From positions 248,001-312,000 of the forward strand of contig NZ_BPQJ01000001.1 in assembly GCF_022179185.1 (NCBI RefSeq): a stretch of DNA of 64,000 bases. Direction: 5' to 3'. Source of the DNA: Methylobacterium frigidaeris (GTDB lineage: Bacteria; Pseudomonadota; Alphaproteobacteria; Rhizobiales; Beijerinckiaceae). Positions 25,189 through 32,723 of this stretch are shown here, piece after piece. The translations under genes were made by a program, and so were the position numbers. The notes under the pieces were generated by a model. That model did no database searches. It was given only the letters and a program-made list of their open reading frames with translations, and was not told the DNA's origin. How positions within the stretch are numbered: the first letter of the stretch is position 1; each line of letters opens with the position of its first letter.

Positions 25189-27125
25189 GCCGCCTCCCCC
25201 GACTGGGCGTGGCGGTGGCCGGTGAGGAGGGAGGTGGGGGCGGCCGGCGTGCCGCAGGCCGGGCAGCGCCCTCCGGTCGAGGCCAGCACCTGCGCCATCT
25301 CGGCCTCCGCCGCCGCGAGGCCGTCCCGGGCGGCGGTTTCCCGGGCCCGCGCCTCGGCGAGGTGGCGGCCGATCTCGGCGAGGCGGCGCGCCGTCGCCGC
25401 GGCGTCGGGCCGGAGCACCGGCTGGAGCGGCGCCGGCAGGTCGCGCAGGGCCACGGCCCGCCCTTCCGCATCGGCGAGGCCGCGCGCCAGGCGTCGCAGC
25501 CGGGCGGCGTGGGCGGCGGCCTGCGCGGTGTCGCGCGGCAGCGGCGCGTCCGACGGCAGGTCGGCCAGGGCCGCCCCCCTCCCCCGCGCGGCGGCGAGGT
25601 CGGCGGCGGCGGCGAGCACGCGGCGGCCCACGCCTTCGCGGTTGCGCGCCTCGGCGAGGGCGCGTCCCAGCTCGGCCCCGACCTCCGGCCCCGGCAGATC
25701 CGTGAGCGCCCGTGCCCGGGCGGCGGCGCCGGCCGCGAGGCGGGCGGCACGGGCCAGCCGATCGGCCAGGGCCGCGCGATCGCGCAGCCGCGCCGCCGCT
25801 TCGGCGAGGCCGGCGGCCTGATCGTGCAGCCCGTGCAGGGTCTCCGCCAGGGCGTCGAGCCCGTCGAGGACGGCGAGCGCCTCGCGCAGGCGGGTGATCT
25901 CGCGCTCGCCTTCGCGGATCGTGCGCTGGTCCTCCGTGACGCGCTCGCGCTGGAGTGCCTGCATGTCGCGGATCAGCCCGGCCTCGCGGCCGATCGACAG
26001 CACGGCCGAGCGCCGGGCCGGCTTCTCGCCCAGCAAGAAGACCGGGAACTTCTGGTGCGCGACGTGCACGTCGAGCTCCTCGACCCGGGTGATGCCGTAG
26101 AGCCGCTCCACCCAGGAAGGCACGTCGCGGCCGCCGGTCTCGAACGTCGTGCCGTTCTCCTGCACCAGCGATCCGTCCGCCTCGTGCAGCGACCACAGGT
26201 TGACCGGCGTGCGCTTCGGCTGGCGCACGTAGCGCAAGGTCCGCCCGCCGGCGACGCCGATCTCGACCCGCGCCGCGCTCGCGCCGGCCCGCACCAGGCT
26301 GTCGCGGACCTCGCCGTAGAATACCGCCCGCAGGGCCCGGATCACCGTCGACTTACCGTAGTTGTTGGGCCCGACGAGGGCGTTGACGCCGGGCGAGAGC
26401 GGCAGGGTCGCATCGCAGAAGCCCTGGACGTCGATCAGGCGCACGAAGCGGAAGCCCGGCATCGCGGGCGTCCACTGCGCCGCGCATGCCGCCGCCGGCC
26501 CCTCGATCGCGACCCCCGTCTCGGGCCGCCCGGCGATGCGGCTGACGGTCAGGCCGGCGTCGAACCCCGCGACGTCGTGGTGCGAGATGGCCAGGCACTG
26601 CACCCCGAGCCGGGCGGCGCCGTCGTCGAGCACCCGGTAGAAGGCCGGCACCCGCTCGGGCGCGATCCAGCAGTCGGCCTCGTCGAGGGCGAGGAAGCGG
26701 CCGACGCCCGCCTTGACCACCGCGATCAGGCGGAGCGCCATGCCGACCACGTTGGTCATCGCGCCGCCATTGTCCTCCAGCACGTCCTCGCGCCCACCAT
26801 CCGGGCGCTCGACCCCGATATCGAGGGCCGGCAGGCCGCGCTCGGTGGTCAGGTCGAGACGCACCGGCTTCTCGCCGGGCAGCACCTCCTGGACGAGGGC
26901 GGTGAGAAGGGTCTCGAAGGTCGCGACGCTGCGCCGGTTGGCGTCCTGCTGCAATTCGCGCAGGTAGGTGTCGACGGCGTCGCGCTGCGCGAGTCGGCCC
27001 TTGGCGGTGGCCACCGCCTTCGTCCGCTCCGCGAGGGCCTTCCGGTCCCCGTCGCGGGTCGCCTCCAGGCGGGCGAGCAGGCGGCCGGCACGGGTCAGCG
27101 CGTCCTGGATGTCGGCAGGGGTCAC
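25185..27125 (-). CDS. Circularly permuted Rad50/SMC-like ATPase
   Basis: 646 residues in one uninterrupted frame (GTG start). The order of ABC-ATPase motifs is reversed relative to Rad50/SbcC: N-terminal coiled coil (~8-65); signature-like NGGAMTNVVGMAL (120-131); Walker B FLALDEADCW (144-153); H-loop ISHHD (180-184); only then a second lobe with Walker A VGPNNYGKST (251-260); Q-loop AHQKFP (Gln358); long coiled coil (~380-610); and CPAC (621-624), matching the zinc-hook motif. The protein thus begins just past the hook and ends at it. Both lobes are complete, so it should be active. It is coupled to the Mre11-like gene and preceded by a small coiled-coil gene. The nearest annotation would be AAA family ATPase. 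Confidence 0.85.
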   Translation of the reverse strand: MTPADIQDALTRAGRLLARLEATRDGDRKALAERTKAVATAKGRLAQRDAVDTYLRELQQDANRRSVATFETLLTALVQEVLPGEKPVRLDLTTERGLPALDIGVERPDGGREDVLEDNGGAMTNVVGMALRLIAVVKAGVGRFLALDEADCWIAPERVPAFYRVLDDGAARLGVQCLAISHHDVAGFDAGLTVSRIAGRPETGVAIEGPAAACAAQWTPAMPGFRFVRLIDVQGFCDATLPLSPGVNALVGPNNYGKSTVIRALRAVFYGEVRDSLVRAGASAARVEIGVAGGRTLRYVRQPKRTPVNLWSLHEADGSLVQENGTTFETGGRDVPSWVERLYGITRVEELDVHVAHQKFPVFLLGEKPARRSAVLSIGREAGLIRDMQALQRERVTEDQRTIREGEREITRLREALAVLDGLDALAETLHGLHDQAAGLAEAAARLRDRAALADRLARAARLAAGAAARARALTDLPGPEVGAELGRALAEARNREGVGRRVLAAAADLAAARGRGAALADLPSDAPLPRDTAQAAAHAARLRRLARGLADAEGRAVALRDLPAPLQPVLRPDAAATARRLAEIGRHLAEARARETAARDGLAAAEAEMAQVLASTGGRCPACGTPAAPTSLLTGHRHAQSGEAA

Positions 27126-27137
27126 GGCGGAGGCGTC

Positions 27138-27464
27138 TCAGCGGCCCGCATCAAGGGCATCGAGGCGGTCCTGGACGGATCGCAGGGACTGCGCGAAAGC
27201 CTCGACCCGGCGGGCATTCTCGGCCCTCGCCTCCTCGATCATCCGGCGGATCTCGGCCTCGTCGTCGGTGCCCAGCTCCTCGCGGGCCTGGGCCCGGGCG
27301 GCGGCCAGCTCGGCGGTCAGTCGCTCGACGTCGCTCTCGGCCCGGATCCGGTCGGCGCGAAGGCGCTCATAGGCCGGCTGCAGCGCCTCGAGGCGGCGCA
27401 GGGCCTCGACGTCCGGGCTCGGGTCCCGCGACCCCGGCTCCTGTCCCTTGCGGCTGCGCTCCAT
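27138..27464 (-). CDS. Small coiled-coil protein of the Rad50-like operon
   Basis: 108 residues. Almost all of residues ~20-105 are heptad-like helix rich in Glu, Arg, Ala and Leu (ERLRADRIRAESDVERLTAE). The start MERSRKGQEP is preceded by GAGGAG; an upstream in-frame ATG at 27482 has no ribosome site. It ends 12 bp before the Rad50-like gene, whose N-terminal coil is unusually short, so it could pair with or extend that coil (inference). A LexA-like box lies 64 bp upstream of the start. Confidence 0.7.
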   Translation of the reverse strand: MERSRKGQEPGSRDPSPDVEALRRLEALQPAYERLRADRIRAESDVERLTAELAAARAQAREELGTDDEAEIRRMIEEARAENARRVEAFAQSLRSVQDRLDALDAGR

Positions 27465-27527
27465 CTGGCTCCTCGTCGTCATGGGCGTGAGGTGGCATTC
27501 CGCCCGCGCTTTGGCAACGCTGCGCAG

Positions 27528-27542
27528 GCTCGAGAAATGTTC
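27528..27542. promoter_or_regulatory. LexA-like box 3 (one mismatch) for the Rad50-like operon
   Basis: GCTCGAGAAATGTTC matches GTTC-N7-GTTC with one change in the first half. Its spacer end AAAT is identical to boxes 2 and 4. It is 64 bp upstream of the minus-strand operon start. Confidence 0.5.
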
Positions 27543-27580
27543 GTCGATCCCTGTTGACGACCTGTGCAAATCAGCCCAGT

Positions 27581-27595
27581 GTTCCGGAAATGTTC
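27581..27595. promoter_or_regulatory. LexA box 4 (GTTC-N7-GTTC)
   Basis: GTTCCGGAAATGTTC is an exact direct repeat, 61 bp upstream of the plus-strand gene at 27656 and 117 bp from the divergent Rad50-like operon. Confidence 0.72.
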
Positions 27596-27655
27596 CACAC
27601 GACGAGCCGGTCCGCGAGGCGGCGCGGCGTCGCGGCGGTACCTTGGGAGACCCGC

Positions 27656-28066
27656 ATGGAGACCACCCGCCCGGACGACGCCGCGGCCGAGGCTGCCCCG
27701 CTGTTCGAGAACCGGGACTGGCGCCTCCACGCGGACGGCCTGGAGCACCGGGAGACCGGTTACTTCATCGACCGCGACACGCTCAACGCCCGGCGGCCGG
27801 ACGGCCATTGGGAATGGCCGCTCCATCTCTCGGAGAAGAGCTGGTGCGGCGTGCGCAGCTTTCGCGAGGCGTTCTCCGCCGCCCTCGACGCCTTCGGCAT
27901 CGCGCCCGACCGCAAGCTCACCCTCTCCTTCGCGCTGGGCTTCGGCACCCGGGTCGGCGGCGCCGCGCCGGACGCCTTCGTGCCGCTCGCCGACCTCGTG
28001 CGGCCCCGCGCGCCTGCCCCGCGTGCGAGTGCCGCGTTCCACCCGCTGGTGGCGGCGAGCGCCTGA
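27656..28066 (+). CDS. Hypothetical protein, LexA-controlled
   Basis: 136 residues, not recognised. GGGAG precedes the ATG. The protein has an aromatic N-terminal part (ENRDWRLHADGLEHRETGYFI) and a helical centre (SEKSWCGVRSFREAFSAALDAFGI), and ends in a Pro/Ala-rich tail. It shares the divergent promoter region with the Rad50-like operon and has its own exact LexA box, so it may belong to the same damage response. No catalytic motif is visible. Confidence 0.6.
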   Translation: METTRPDDAAAEAAPLFENRDWRLHADGLEHRETGYFIDRDTLNARRPDGHWEWPLHLSEKSWCGVRSFREAFSAALDAFGIAPDRKLTLSFALGFGTRVGGAAPDAFVPLADLVRPRAPAPRASAAFHPLVAASA

Positions 28067-28151
28067 GCGCTCTCCGCTCGAACACTCTCCCCCAGCGTGG
28101 GGAAATGCTCTAGAGCCCGCCCCGACGGCATCGTGCGGGGAGTGGGCGGTC

Positions 28152-28469
28152 GTGAGCGAGCACCGCAGTGTGGAGATCATCGTCCGGGGCCGGGTCCAGG
28201 GGGTCGGCTACCGAGCCTGGACCAAAGGCGTGGCGGAGGCGCGCGGCCTCTCCGGCACCGTACGCAACCGGCACGACGGCAGCGTCGAGGTCCGCCTCGC
28301 CGGGCCGGCGGAGGCCATCGCCCAGATGATCGAGGCCTGCCGCCAGGGCCCGCCCGGGGCAAGGGTCCAGGACCTCTCGATTCAGGATCTCTCGGTTCAG
28401 GATCTCTCGGCTGATGCGCCGTCGCGGGCCGCCGCCCCGCGCGGCGTGCAAATCCTGCCGACCGCCTGA
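28152..28469 (+). CDS. acyP: Acylphosphatase
   Basis: 105 residues (GTG start). It hydrolyses acyl phosphates; the active-site pattern VRGRVQGVGYRAWT contains the catalytic Arg, and NRHDGSVEV contains the catalytic Asn. The ending RGVQILPTA is family-typical. Before it, in the loop ahead of the last strand, a five-residue unit (QDLSI/QDLSV/QDLSA) is repeated three times, making the protein ~12 residues longer than usual. An earlier start is possible within the open frame, but the family N-terminus fits here. Confidence 0.9.
   Translation: MSEHRSVEIIVRGRVQGVGYRAWTKGVAEARGLSGTVRNRHDGSVEVRLAGPAEAIAQMIEACRQGPPGARVQDLSIQDLSVQDLSADAPSRAAAPRGVQILPTA
28368..28412 (+). repeat. Three tandem 15-bp repeats inside the acylphosphatase gene
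   Basis: Units of the form CAGGATCTCTCGGTT occur three times head-to-tail (28368, 28383, 28398) with two or three differences. They keep the reading frame and encode QDLS plus one variable residue. The length is suited to slippage-type variation. Confidence 0.85.
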
Positions 28470-28480
28470 CGGGGCCCGGC

Positions 28481-29188
28481 ATGCACCCGGATCTGGGCTT
28501 GAGCAGCTTCTCGTTCGTCGACCTCGCCGCCCTGATCTGGTTCCTGGCGGCGTGGTTCGGCTATTCCTACGCGGTCGAGCACCTGTCGGGCGGCAAGCGC
28601 AGCCTCAACGGCATGATGAACCGCTACCGCCACGCCTGGGCCGACCAGCAGATCGTGCGCGAGAACCGGGTGGTCGACACCACCATCAACGCCTCGCTGC
28701 AGAACGGCACCGCCTTCTTCGCCTCGACGGCGCTGATCGCCTTGGGGAGCGCGCTCACCCTGTCGCGCTCCGCCGACGACGCCCTGACCCTGTTCTCCAC
28801 CCTCCCCTTCGGCGCGCCCATGACCCGGGCGGTATGGGAGATCAAGGTGGCGGGCCTCGCCCTGATCTTCGTCTACGCCTTCTTCAAGTTCGCCTGGGCC
28901 TACCGGCTGTTCAATTACGGCGCGATCCTGATCGGCGCGGTGCCGCCGCGCGGCGGCGACCCGGCCAGGATCGAGCGCGCGGCGCGGCGGGCCGCCGCCA
29001 TGAACGTGGTGGCGGGCGGCCACTTCAACCGCGGGCAGCGTGCGTTCTTCTTTGCGCTGGCCTATCTCGGGTGGTTCGTCAGCGCCTACGTGCTGTTCGT
29101 CACCACCGCGATGGTGCTCACCGTGATGTGGCAGCGCCAGTTCGCCTCCGACGCCCGCCGGGCCCTGCAGGATTACGATGATCCCTGA
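28481..29188 (+). CDS. DUF599 family membrane protein
   Basis: 235 residues with about four hydrophobic segments. It starts 11 bp after the acylphosphatase gene. It matches the DUF599 layout: an N-terminal membrane helix, the conserved NRYRHAWADQQIVRENRVVDT stretch (HAWADQ core), and paired C-terminal helices (FFFALAYLGWFVSAYVLFV). Inner-membrane protein of unknown function. Confidence 0.85.
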   Translation: MHPDLGLSSFSFVDLAALIWFLAAWFGYSYAVEHLSGGKRSLNGMMNRYRHAWADQQIVRENRVVDTTINASLQNGTAFFASTALIALGSALTLSRSADDALTLFSTLPFGAPMTRAVWEIKVAGLALIFVYAFFKFAWAYRLFNYGAILIGAVPPRGGDPARIERAARRAAAMNVVAGGHFNRGQRAFFFALAYLGWFVSAYVLFVTTAMVLTVMWQRQFASDARRALQDYDDP

Positions 29189-29441
29189 CGATTACGAGAT
29201 CGAACTCACCCTGGTGCGCCTCGTCACCGATCGCGGCGCCGACAAGACCGTCTGCCCCTCCGAGGTCGCTCGCGCCCTCGGCGGACCCCACCCGGACGGC
29301 TGGGGCCCCCTGATGCAGCCGGTCCGCCGTCAGGCGGTGCGGCTGATGAAGCAGGGCCGCATCGCCATCCTGCGCAAGGGCAAGGTCGTGGCGGATCCGG
29401 ACGACTTTCGCGGGGTCTATCGGCTGTCGTTGCCACGGTAG
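29178..29441 (+). CDS. DUF3253 family small protein
   Basis: 87 residues. It matches the DUF3253 pattern: CPSEVARALGG, WGPLMQPVRRQAVRLMKQGRI and a final KGKVVADPDDFRGVYRL. The fold is predicted to be a small winged-helix-like domain, but no function is known. It overlaps the end of the DUF599 gene by 11 bp, so the two are probably cotranslated. Confidence 0.88.
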   Translation: MIPDDYEIELTLVRLVTDRGADKTVCPSEVARALGGPHPDGWGPLMQPVRRQAVRLMKQGRIAILRKGKVVADPDDFRGVYRLSLPR

Positions 29442-29446
29442 CGGGG

Positions 29447-30235
29447 TCACGGCCCCGGAAACACCACCTCGGTGTAGCCCGAGGCGCGGTACGCCACGAG
29501 GCCGAGCCATTCGCGGACCGCGATGTCGAGCTCGAACAGCCCGTCCCCCGCGGTCGAATGGATCGCGACGGCGCCGGGGCCGGTACGGTAATCGACCGGG
29601 TAGGCCGTCACCGCGAAGCCGGCGCGCCGGAAGCAGCCCATCGCCCGCGGCATGTGCCAGGCCGAGGTGACGAGGAGCCAGCGCTCGCCCGGCTTGGGCT
29701 TCACCAGCTCGGCGCTGAAGGCGGCGTTCTCGTGCGTGTTGCGGGAGCGGTCGTCGTAGGTGATCCGCTCCGGCGAGATGCCGAGCGACGCCGCGTGACG
29801 GCGGACGATCGCGGATTCCGACACCGCACCGTCCCCGGTGAGCCGGCCGGACCCGCCGGCGAAGACCACCGTCGCCGCGGGGTGGCGCCGGGCGAGATCG
29901 CCGAGCGCGATCATGCGCTCGCCGGCATCGTTGAGCACCATCTGGTCGCGGGAGGCCGACAGCCCGGTCTCGACCGCGCCGCCGAGCACCACGATCCCGG
30001 CGACGGGCGCGCCATCGTCGCGGAACTCCGGGAACCGGTTCTCGAGCGGCCCAAAGACGAGGGAGGCCAGCGGCGAGACACCGCCGACGAGGAGGATGAG
30101 GCCGGCGGCGGCCGAGAGGGCGAGGCCGAGGCGCCGCCAGCGCACGCCGAGCCCTGCCCCGGCGAGCACCAGGAGCAGGAGCAGGTTCGAAGGCGCCGTG
30201 AGGAACCACAGCACCTTCGAGAGCACGAAGAACAC
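29447..30235 (-). CDS. YdcF/ElyC family (DUF218) protein
   Basis: 262 residues. Two N-terminal membrane helices (~10-65) precede a DUF218 domain with the family motifs IVVLGGAVE, VVFAGGSGR, DDRSRNTHENA and SAWHMPRAMGCFR. ElyC-type members act in envelope/peptidoglycan-lipid metabolism; the exact role here is unknown. It converges on the DUF3253 gene with a 5-bp gap. Confidence 0.88.
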   Translation of the reverse strand: MFFVLSKVLWFLTAPSNLLLLLVLAGAGLGVRWRRLGLALSAAAGLILLVGGVSPLASLVFGPLENRFPEFRDDGAPVAGIVVLGGAVETGLSASRDQMVLNDAGERMIALGDLARRHPAATVVFAGGSGRLTGDGAVSESAIVRRHAASLGISPERITYDDRSRNTHENAAFSAELVKPKPGERWLLVTSAWHMPRAMGCFRRAGFAVTAYPVDYRTGPGAVAIHSTAGDGLFELDIAVREWLGLVAYRASGYTEVVFPGP

Positions 30236-30261
30236 CGGGAAGGTCCCGGTTCAGGGGCAGG

Positions 30262-30966
30262 TCAGGCCTTGCCGGTCTCCGCCTCGTAGCGGGCGCGGGT
30301 CTCGGCGTTCGGCGGGTAGAGGCCCGGCAGGGGCAGCCCCTTGTCGACCTCGCGCATGATCCAGAGCTCGAGGCGTTCCTGCTCGACGGCGGCGAGCGCC
30401 ACCTCCTCGGCGAGGGCCGCCGGGATCAGCACCGCGCCGTCGCCATCCGCCACCACGATGTCGTCGGGATAGACCGCGACGCCGCCGCAGCCGACCGGCT
30501 CGCCCCAGCCGACGAAGGTCAGCCCCGCCACCGAGGCCGGGGCGGCGACGCCCGAGCACCAGACCGGCAGGCCGGTGCCGTCGACGCCCTCGCCGTCGCG
30601 CACGACGCCGTCGGTGACGAGCGCCGCAACGCCGCGCTTCTTCATCCGGGCGCACAGGATGTCGCCGAAGATGCCGGCATCCTGCACCCCCATCGCGTCG
30701 ACCACCGCGATGCAGCCCTCGGGCATCGCCTCGATCGCCGCGCGGGTCGAGGTCGGGCTCGACCAGGATTCGGGCGTCGCCAGATCCTCGCGGGCCGGCA
30801 CGAAGCGCAGGGTGAAGGCCGGGCCGACCACCCGCTGCCCGGCGGCGAAGCGCGGCATCGGCCCGCGCATCCAGCAGCGGCGGATGCCCTTCTTCAGCAG
30901 CACGGTGGTGAGGGTGGCGGTGGTGACGGCCTGCAGGGCGTCGAGGAGCGTCTTGTCGAGCGGCAT
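30262..30966 (-). CDS. RraA-family protein (HMG/CHA aldolase-like)
   Basis: 234 residues. RraA fold with the metal/substrate motif GDILCARMKKRGVAALVTDGVVRD (the G-D...R-D part is the aldolase active site). Family members are 4-hydroxy-4-methyl-2-oxoglutarate aldolases or oxaloacetate decarboxylases; only some regulate RNase E. With the intact Arg-Asp pair an aldolase/decarboxylase is more likely than a pure RNase regulator. The gene lies 26 bp before the YdcF-like start on the same strand. Confidence 0.85.
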   Translation of the reverse strand: MPLDKTLLDALQAVTTATLTTVLLKKGIRRCWMRGPMPRFAAGQRVVGPAFTLRFVPAREDLATPESWSSPTSTRAAIEAMPEGCIAVVDAMGVQDAGIFGDILCARMKKRGVAALVTDGVVRDGEGVDGTGLPVWCSGVAAPASVAGLTFVGWGEPVGCGGVAVYPDDIVVADGDGAVLIPAALAEEVALAAVEQERLELWIMREVDKGLPLPGLYPPNAETRARYEAETGKA

Positions 30967-31059
30967 CGGGCCTTCGGGGGCGTGGGGTATCGGACGAATC
31001 GAGACCTAGCCGATCCGGGGCGAGGCGGCCACGCCGTCAGCGCATGGCCCCACAACAGC

Positions 31060-31677
31060 TCAGCTCAGGGGCGGCAGTGCCGCCGCGGCGGCGGGCCGCG
31101 TGCGGATGCGCTCGTACCAGGCCCGCAGGGCCGGCCGCTCGATGCGCGGCACGTCGAGATGGAGCCAGCGATGGGTGGCGGCGCCGAGCGCGATGTCGGC
31201 TGCGGTGAAGCGGTCGCCGACGGCGTAGGGCCGCCCCGTCAGGTGCGCGTCGAGGATCGCCGCGCAGTCCTCCGAGGCCGCGACCGACCGGTCGATCACG
31301 GCCTGGTCGCGCTGCTCGGGTGGGGTGCGCACGGTCTGCCAGAAGGCGTCCCGAGTCGAGGGCGTGAAGCGGGTCGCCTGCCAGTCGAGCCACTGGTCGA
31401 CGAGCGCCGCCGCCTGCGGCTGCTCCGGCCACAGGCCGCCGCGATCGTGGCCGCGGGCGAGGTAGCGCAGGATCGCGTTCGATTCCCACAGGACGAAGCC
31501 GTCCTCCTCCAGCACCGGCACGAGGCCGTTGGGGTTGAGCGCGACGTAATCCGGATCCCGCACCCGCCCGAAGGCGCCGCCGGCCTCGACGCGCTCGTAA
31601 GGCAGCCCCAGCTCTTCCAGTCCCCACACCGCCTTCTGCACGTTGACGGAGCTCAGCCGCCCCCAGAGCCTGCGCAT
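31060..31677 (-). CDS. Glutathione S-transferase family protein
   Basis: 205 residues: an N-terminal thioredoxin-like domain (WGRLSSVNVQKAVWGLEELGLPYERVE, then the glutathione-binding PVLEEDGFVLWESNAILRYLA) and an all-helical C-terminal domain. The first catalytic position is likely Ser10 or a neighbouring residue of the SSVNVQK motif. Its ATG lies inside the 3' end of the EpmB-like gene (25-bp overlap). The substrate is unknown. Confidence 0.9.
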   Translation of the reverse strand: MRRLWGRLSSVNVQKAVWGLEELGLPYERVEAGGAFGRVRDPDYVALNPNGLVPVLEEDGFVLWESNAILRYLARGHDRGGLWPEQPQAAALVDQWLDWQATRFTPSTRDAFWQTVRTPPEQRDQAVIDRSVAASEDCAAILDAHLTGRPYAVGDRFTAADIALGAATHRWLHLDVPRIERPALRAWYERIRTRPAAAAALPPLS

Positions 31678-32723
31678 GGCGTCTCCTCCTCCTTCGGTGG
31701 GTAGGCGTGTGATCCGCCCTTCGGGTCGGTGACGGTCCAGCCCGCGGGACCTCCCGTCAGGTAGCCCGGCCCGACGGGCACCTTGCCGTATCCGCCGGGG
31801 ATGTCGAGGACGTAGGTCGGCTGTGCCAGCCCCGACACCCGGCCGCGCAACGAGCGCATCAGGTCCTGGCCGTGATCAAGGGTGGTGCGCAGGTGGCCTG
31901 TGCCCGGGGCGAGGTCGCCGTGATGCAGGTAATAGGGCTTGATCCGGTTCTCGACGAAGGCCCGCATCAGGGCCGCCAGCGTGTCGGGATCGTCGTTGAC
32001 TCCGGCCAGCAGCACCGACTGGCTCACCATCGGGATCCCGGCATCGATCAGCCGCGCGATGGCCGCCCGGGCGGCATCGGAGAATTCCCGCGGGTGGTTG
32101 GCGTGGAGCGCCACGAACACCGCGCCCTCGAAGCCCTTCAGTGCCCCGATCAGCGCAGCGTCGACCCGGGCGGGATCGACCACCGGCACGCGGCTGTGCA
32201 GGCGCAGCACCCGCACGTGCGGGATGTCCTTCAGGGCGGATGCGATGCGGCCGAGGCGCCGGGGCGAGAGCACCAGGGGATCGCCCCCTGTGACCACCAC
32301 CTCCCAGATCTCCGGATGGGCGGCGATGTAGGCGAGGGCCGCGTCAAGCTCCGCCTCGGTGAGGCTGCCCTGCCCCTCCGGCCCCACCACCTCGCGGCGA
32401 AAGCAGAAGCGGCAATAGACCGGGCAGACGTGAAGGGGCTTCAGGAGCACCCGGTCGGGATAGCGATGGACGATGCCGGGCAGCGGCGCATGGGCCTCGT
32501 CGCCGATCGGGTCGGCCCGCTCCTCGGGGGCGGTGACCAGTTCCTCGGCTCGCGGCACGAATTGCCGGCCGAGGCCGTCATCCGCGTCGGCGATCAGCTC
32601 GGCCACCTCCGGGGTGATCGAGACGGCGTAGCGCGCCGCCACCCGTTCGAGCGCCGGCAGCCGCTCCGCCGGCACCAGGCCGCGGCCAGCGAGGTCGCCC
32701 GCGCTGCGGATCGATCCGCTCAC
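31653..32723 (-). CDS. epmB: Lysine 2,3-aminomutase-like radical SAM enzyme (EF-P beta-lysylation)
   Basis: 356 residues (GTG start). Radical SAM motif CPVYCRFCFRREVVG binds the [4Fe-4S] cluster, and the KamA-type regions EVVVTGGDPL and RLHSRVPVVDPAR follow. It converts lysine to beta-lysine, which EpmA attaches to EF-P. Its GTG overlaps the epmA stop (GTGA). The C-terminal PLP-binding and zinc-cysteine segments of clostridial KamA are shortened, as in EpmB proteins. The location beside epmA and efp fixes the role with high confidence. Confidence 0.9.
   Translation of the reverse strand: MSGSIRSAGDLAGRGLVPAERLPALERVAARYAVSITPEVAELIADADDGLGRQFVPRAEELVTAPEERADPIGDEAHAPLPGIVHRYPDRVLLKPLHVCPVYCRFCFRREVVGPEGQGSLTEAELDAALAYIAAHPEIWEVVVTGGDPLVLSPRRLGRIASALKDIPHVRVLRLHSRVPVVDPARVDAALIGALKGFEGAVFVALHANHPREFSDAARAAIARLIDAGIPMVSQSVLLAGVNDDPDTLAALMRAFVENRIKPYYLHHGDLAPGTGHLRTTLDHGQDLMRSLRGRVSGLAQPTYVLDIPGGYGKVPVGPGYLTGGPAGWTVTDPKGGSHAYPPKEEETPCAGSGGG

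Noticed and set aside
24187..26196. 669-residue open frame fusing the phosphoesterase to an upstream Arg-rich region
   Set aside because: The upstream part is the Rad50-like gene in another frame; the real start overlaps its stop (ATGA) at 25188.
27554..27655. Longer start for the 27656 gene
   Set aside because: The extra frame crosses the LexA box, and GGGAG supports the ATG at 27656.
28368..28412. CRISPR-like repeat
   Set aside because: There are only three 15-bp units without spacers, in frame within acylphosphatase, and no cas genes in the window.
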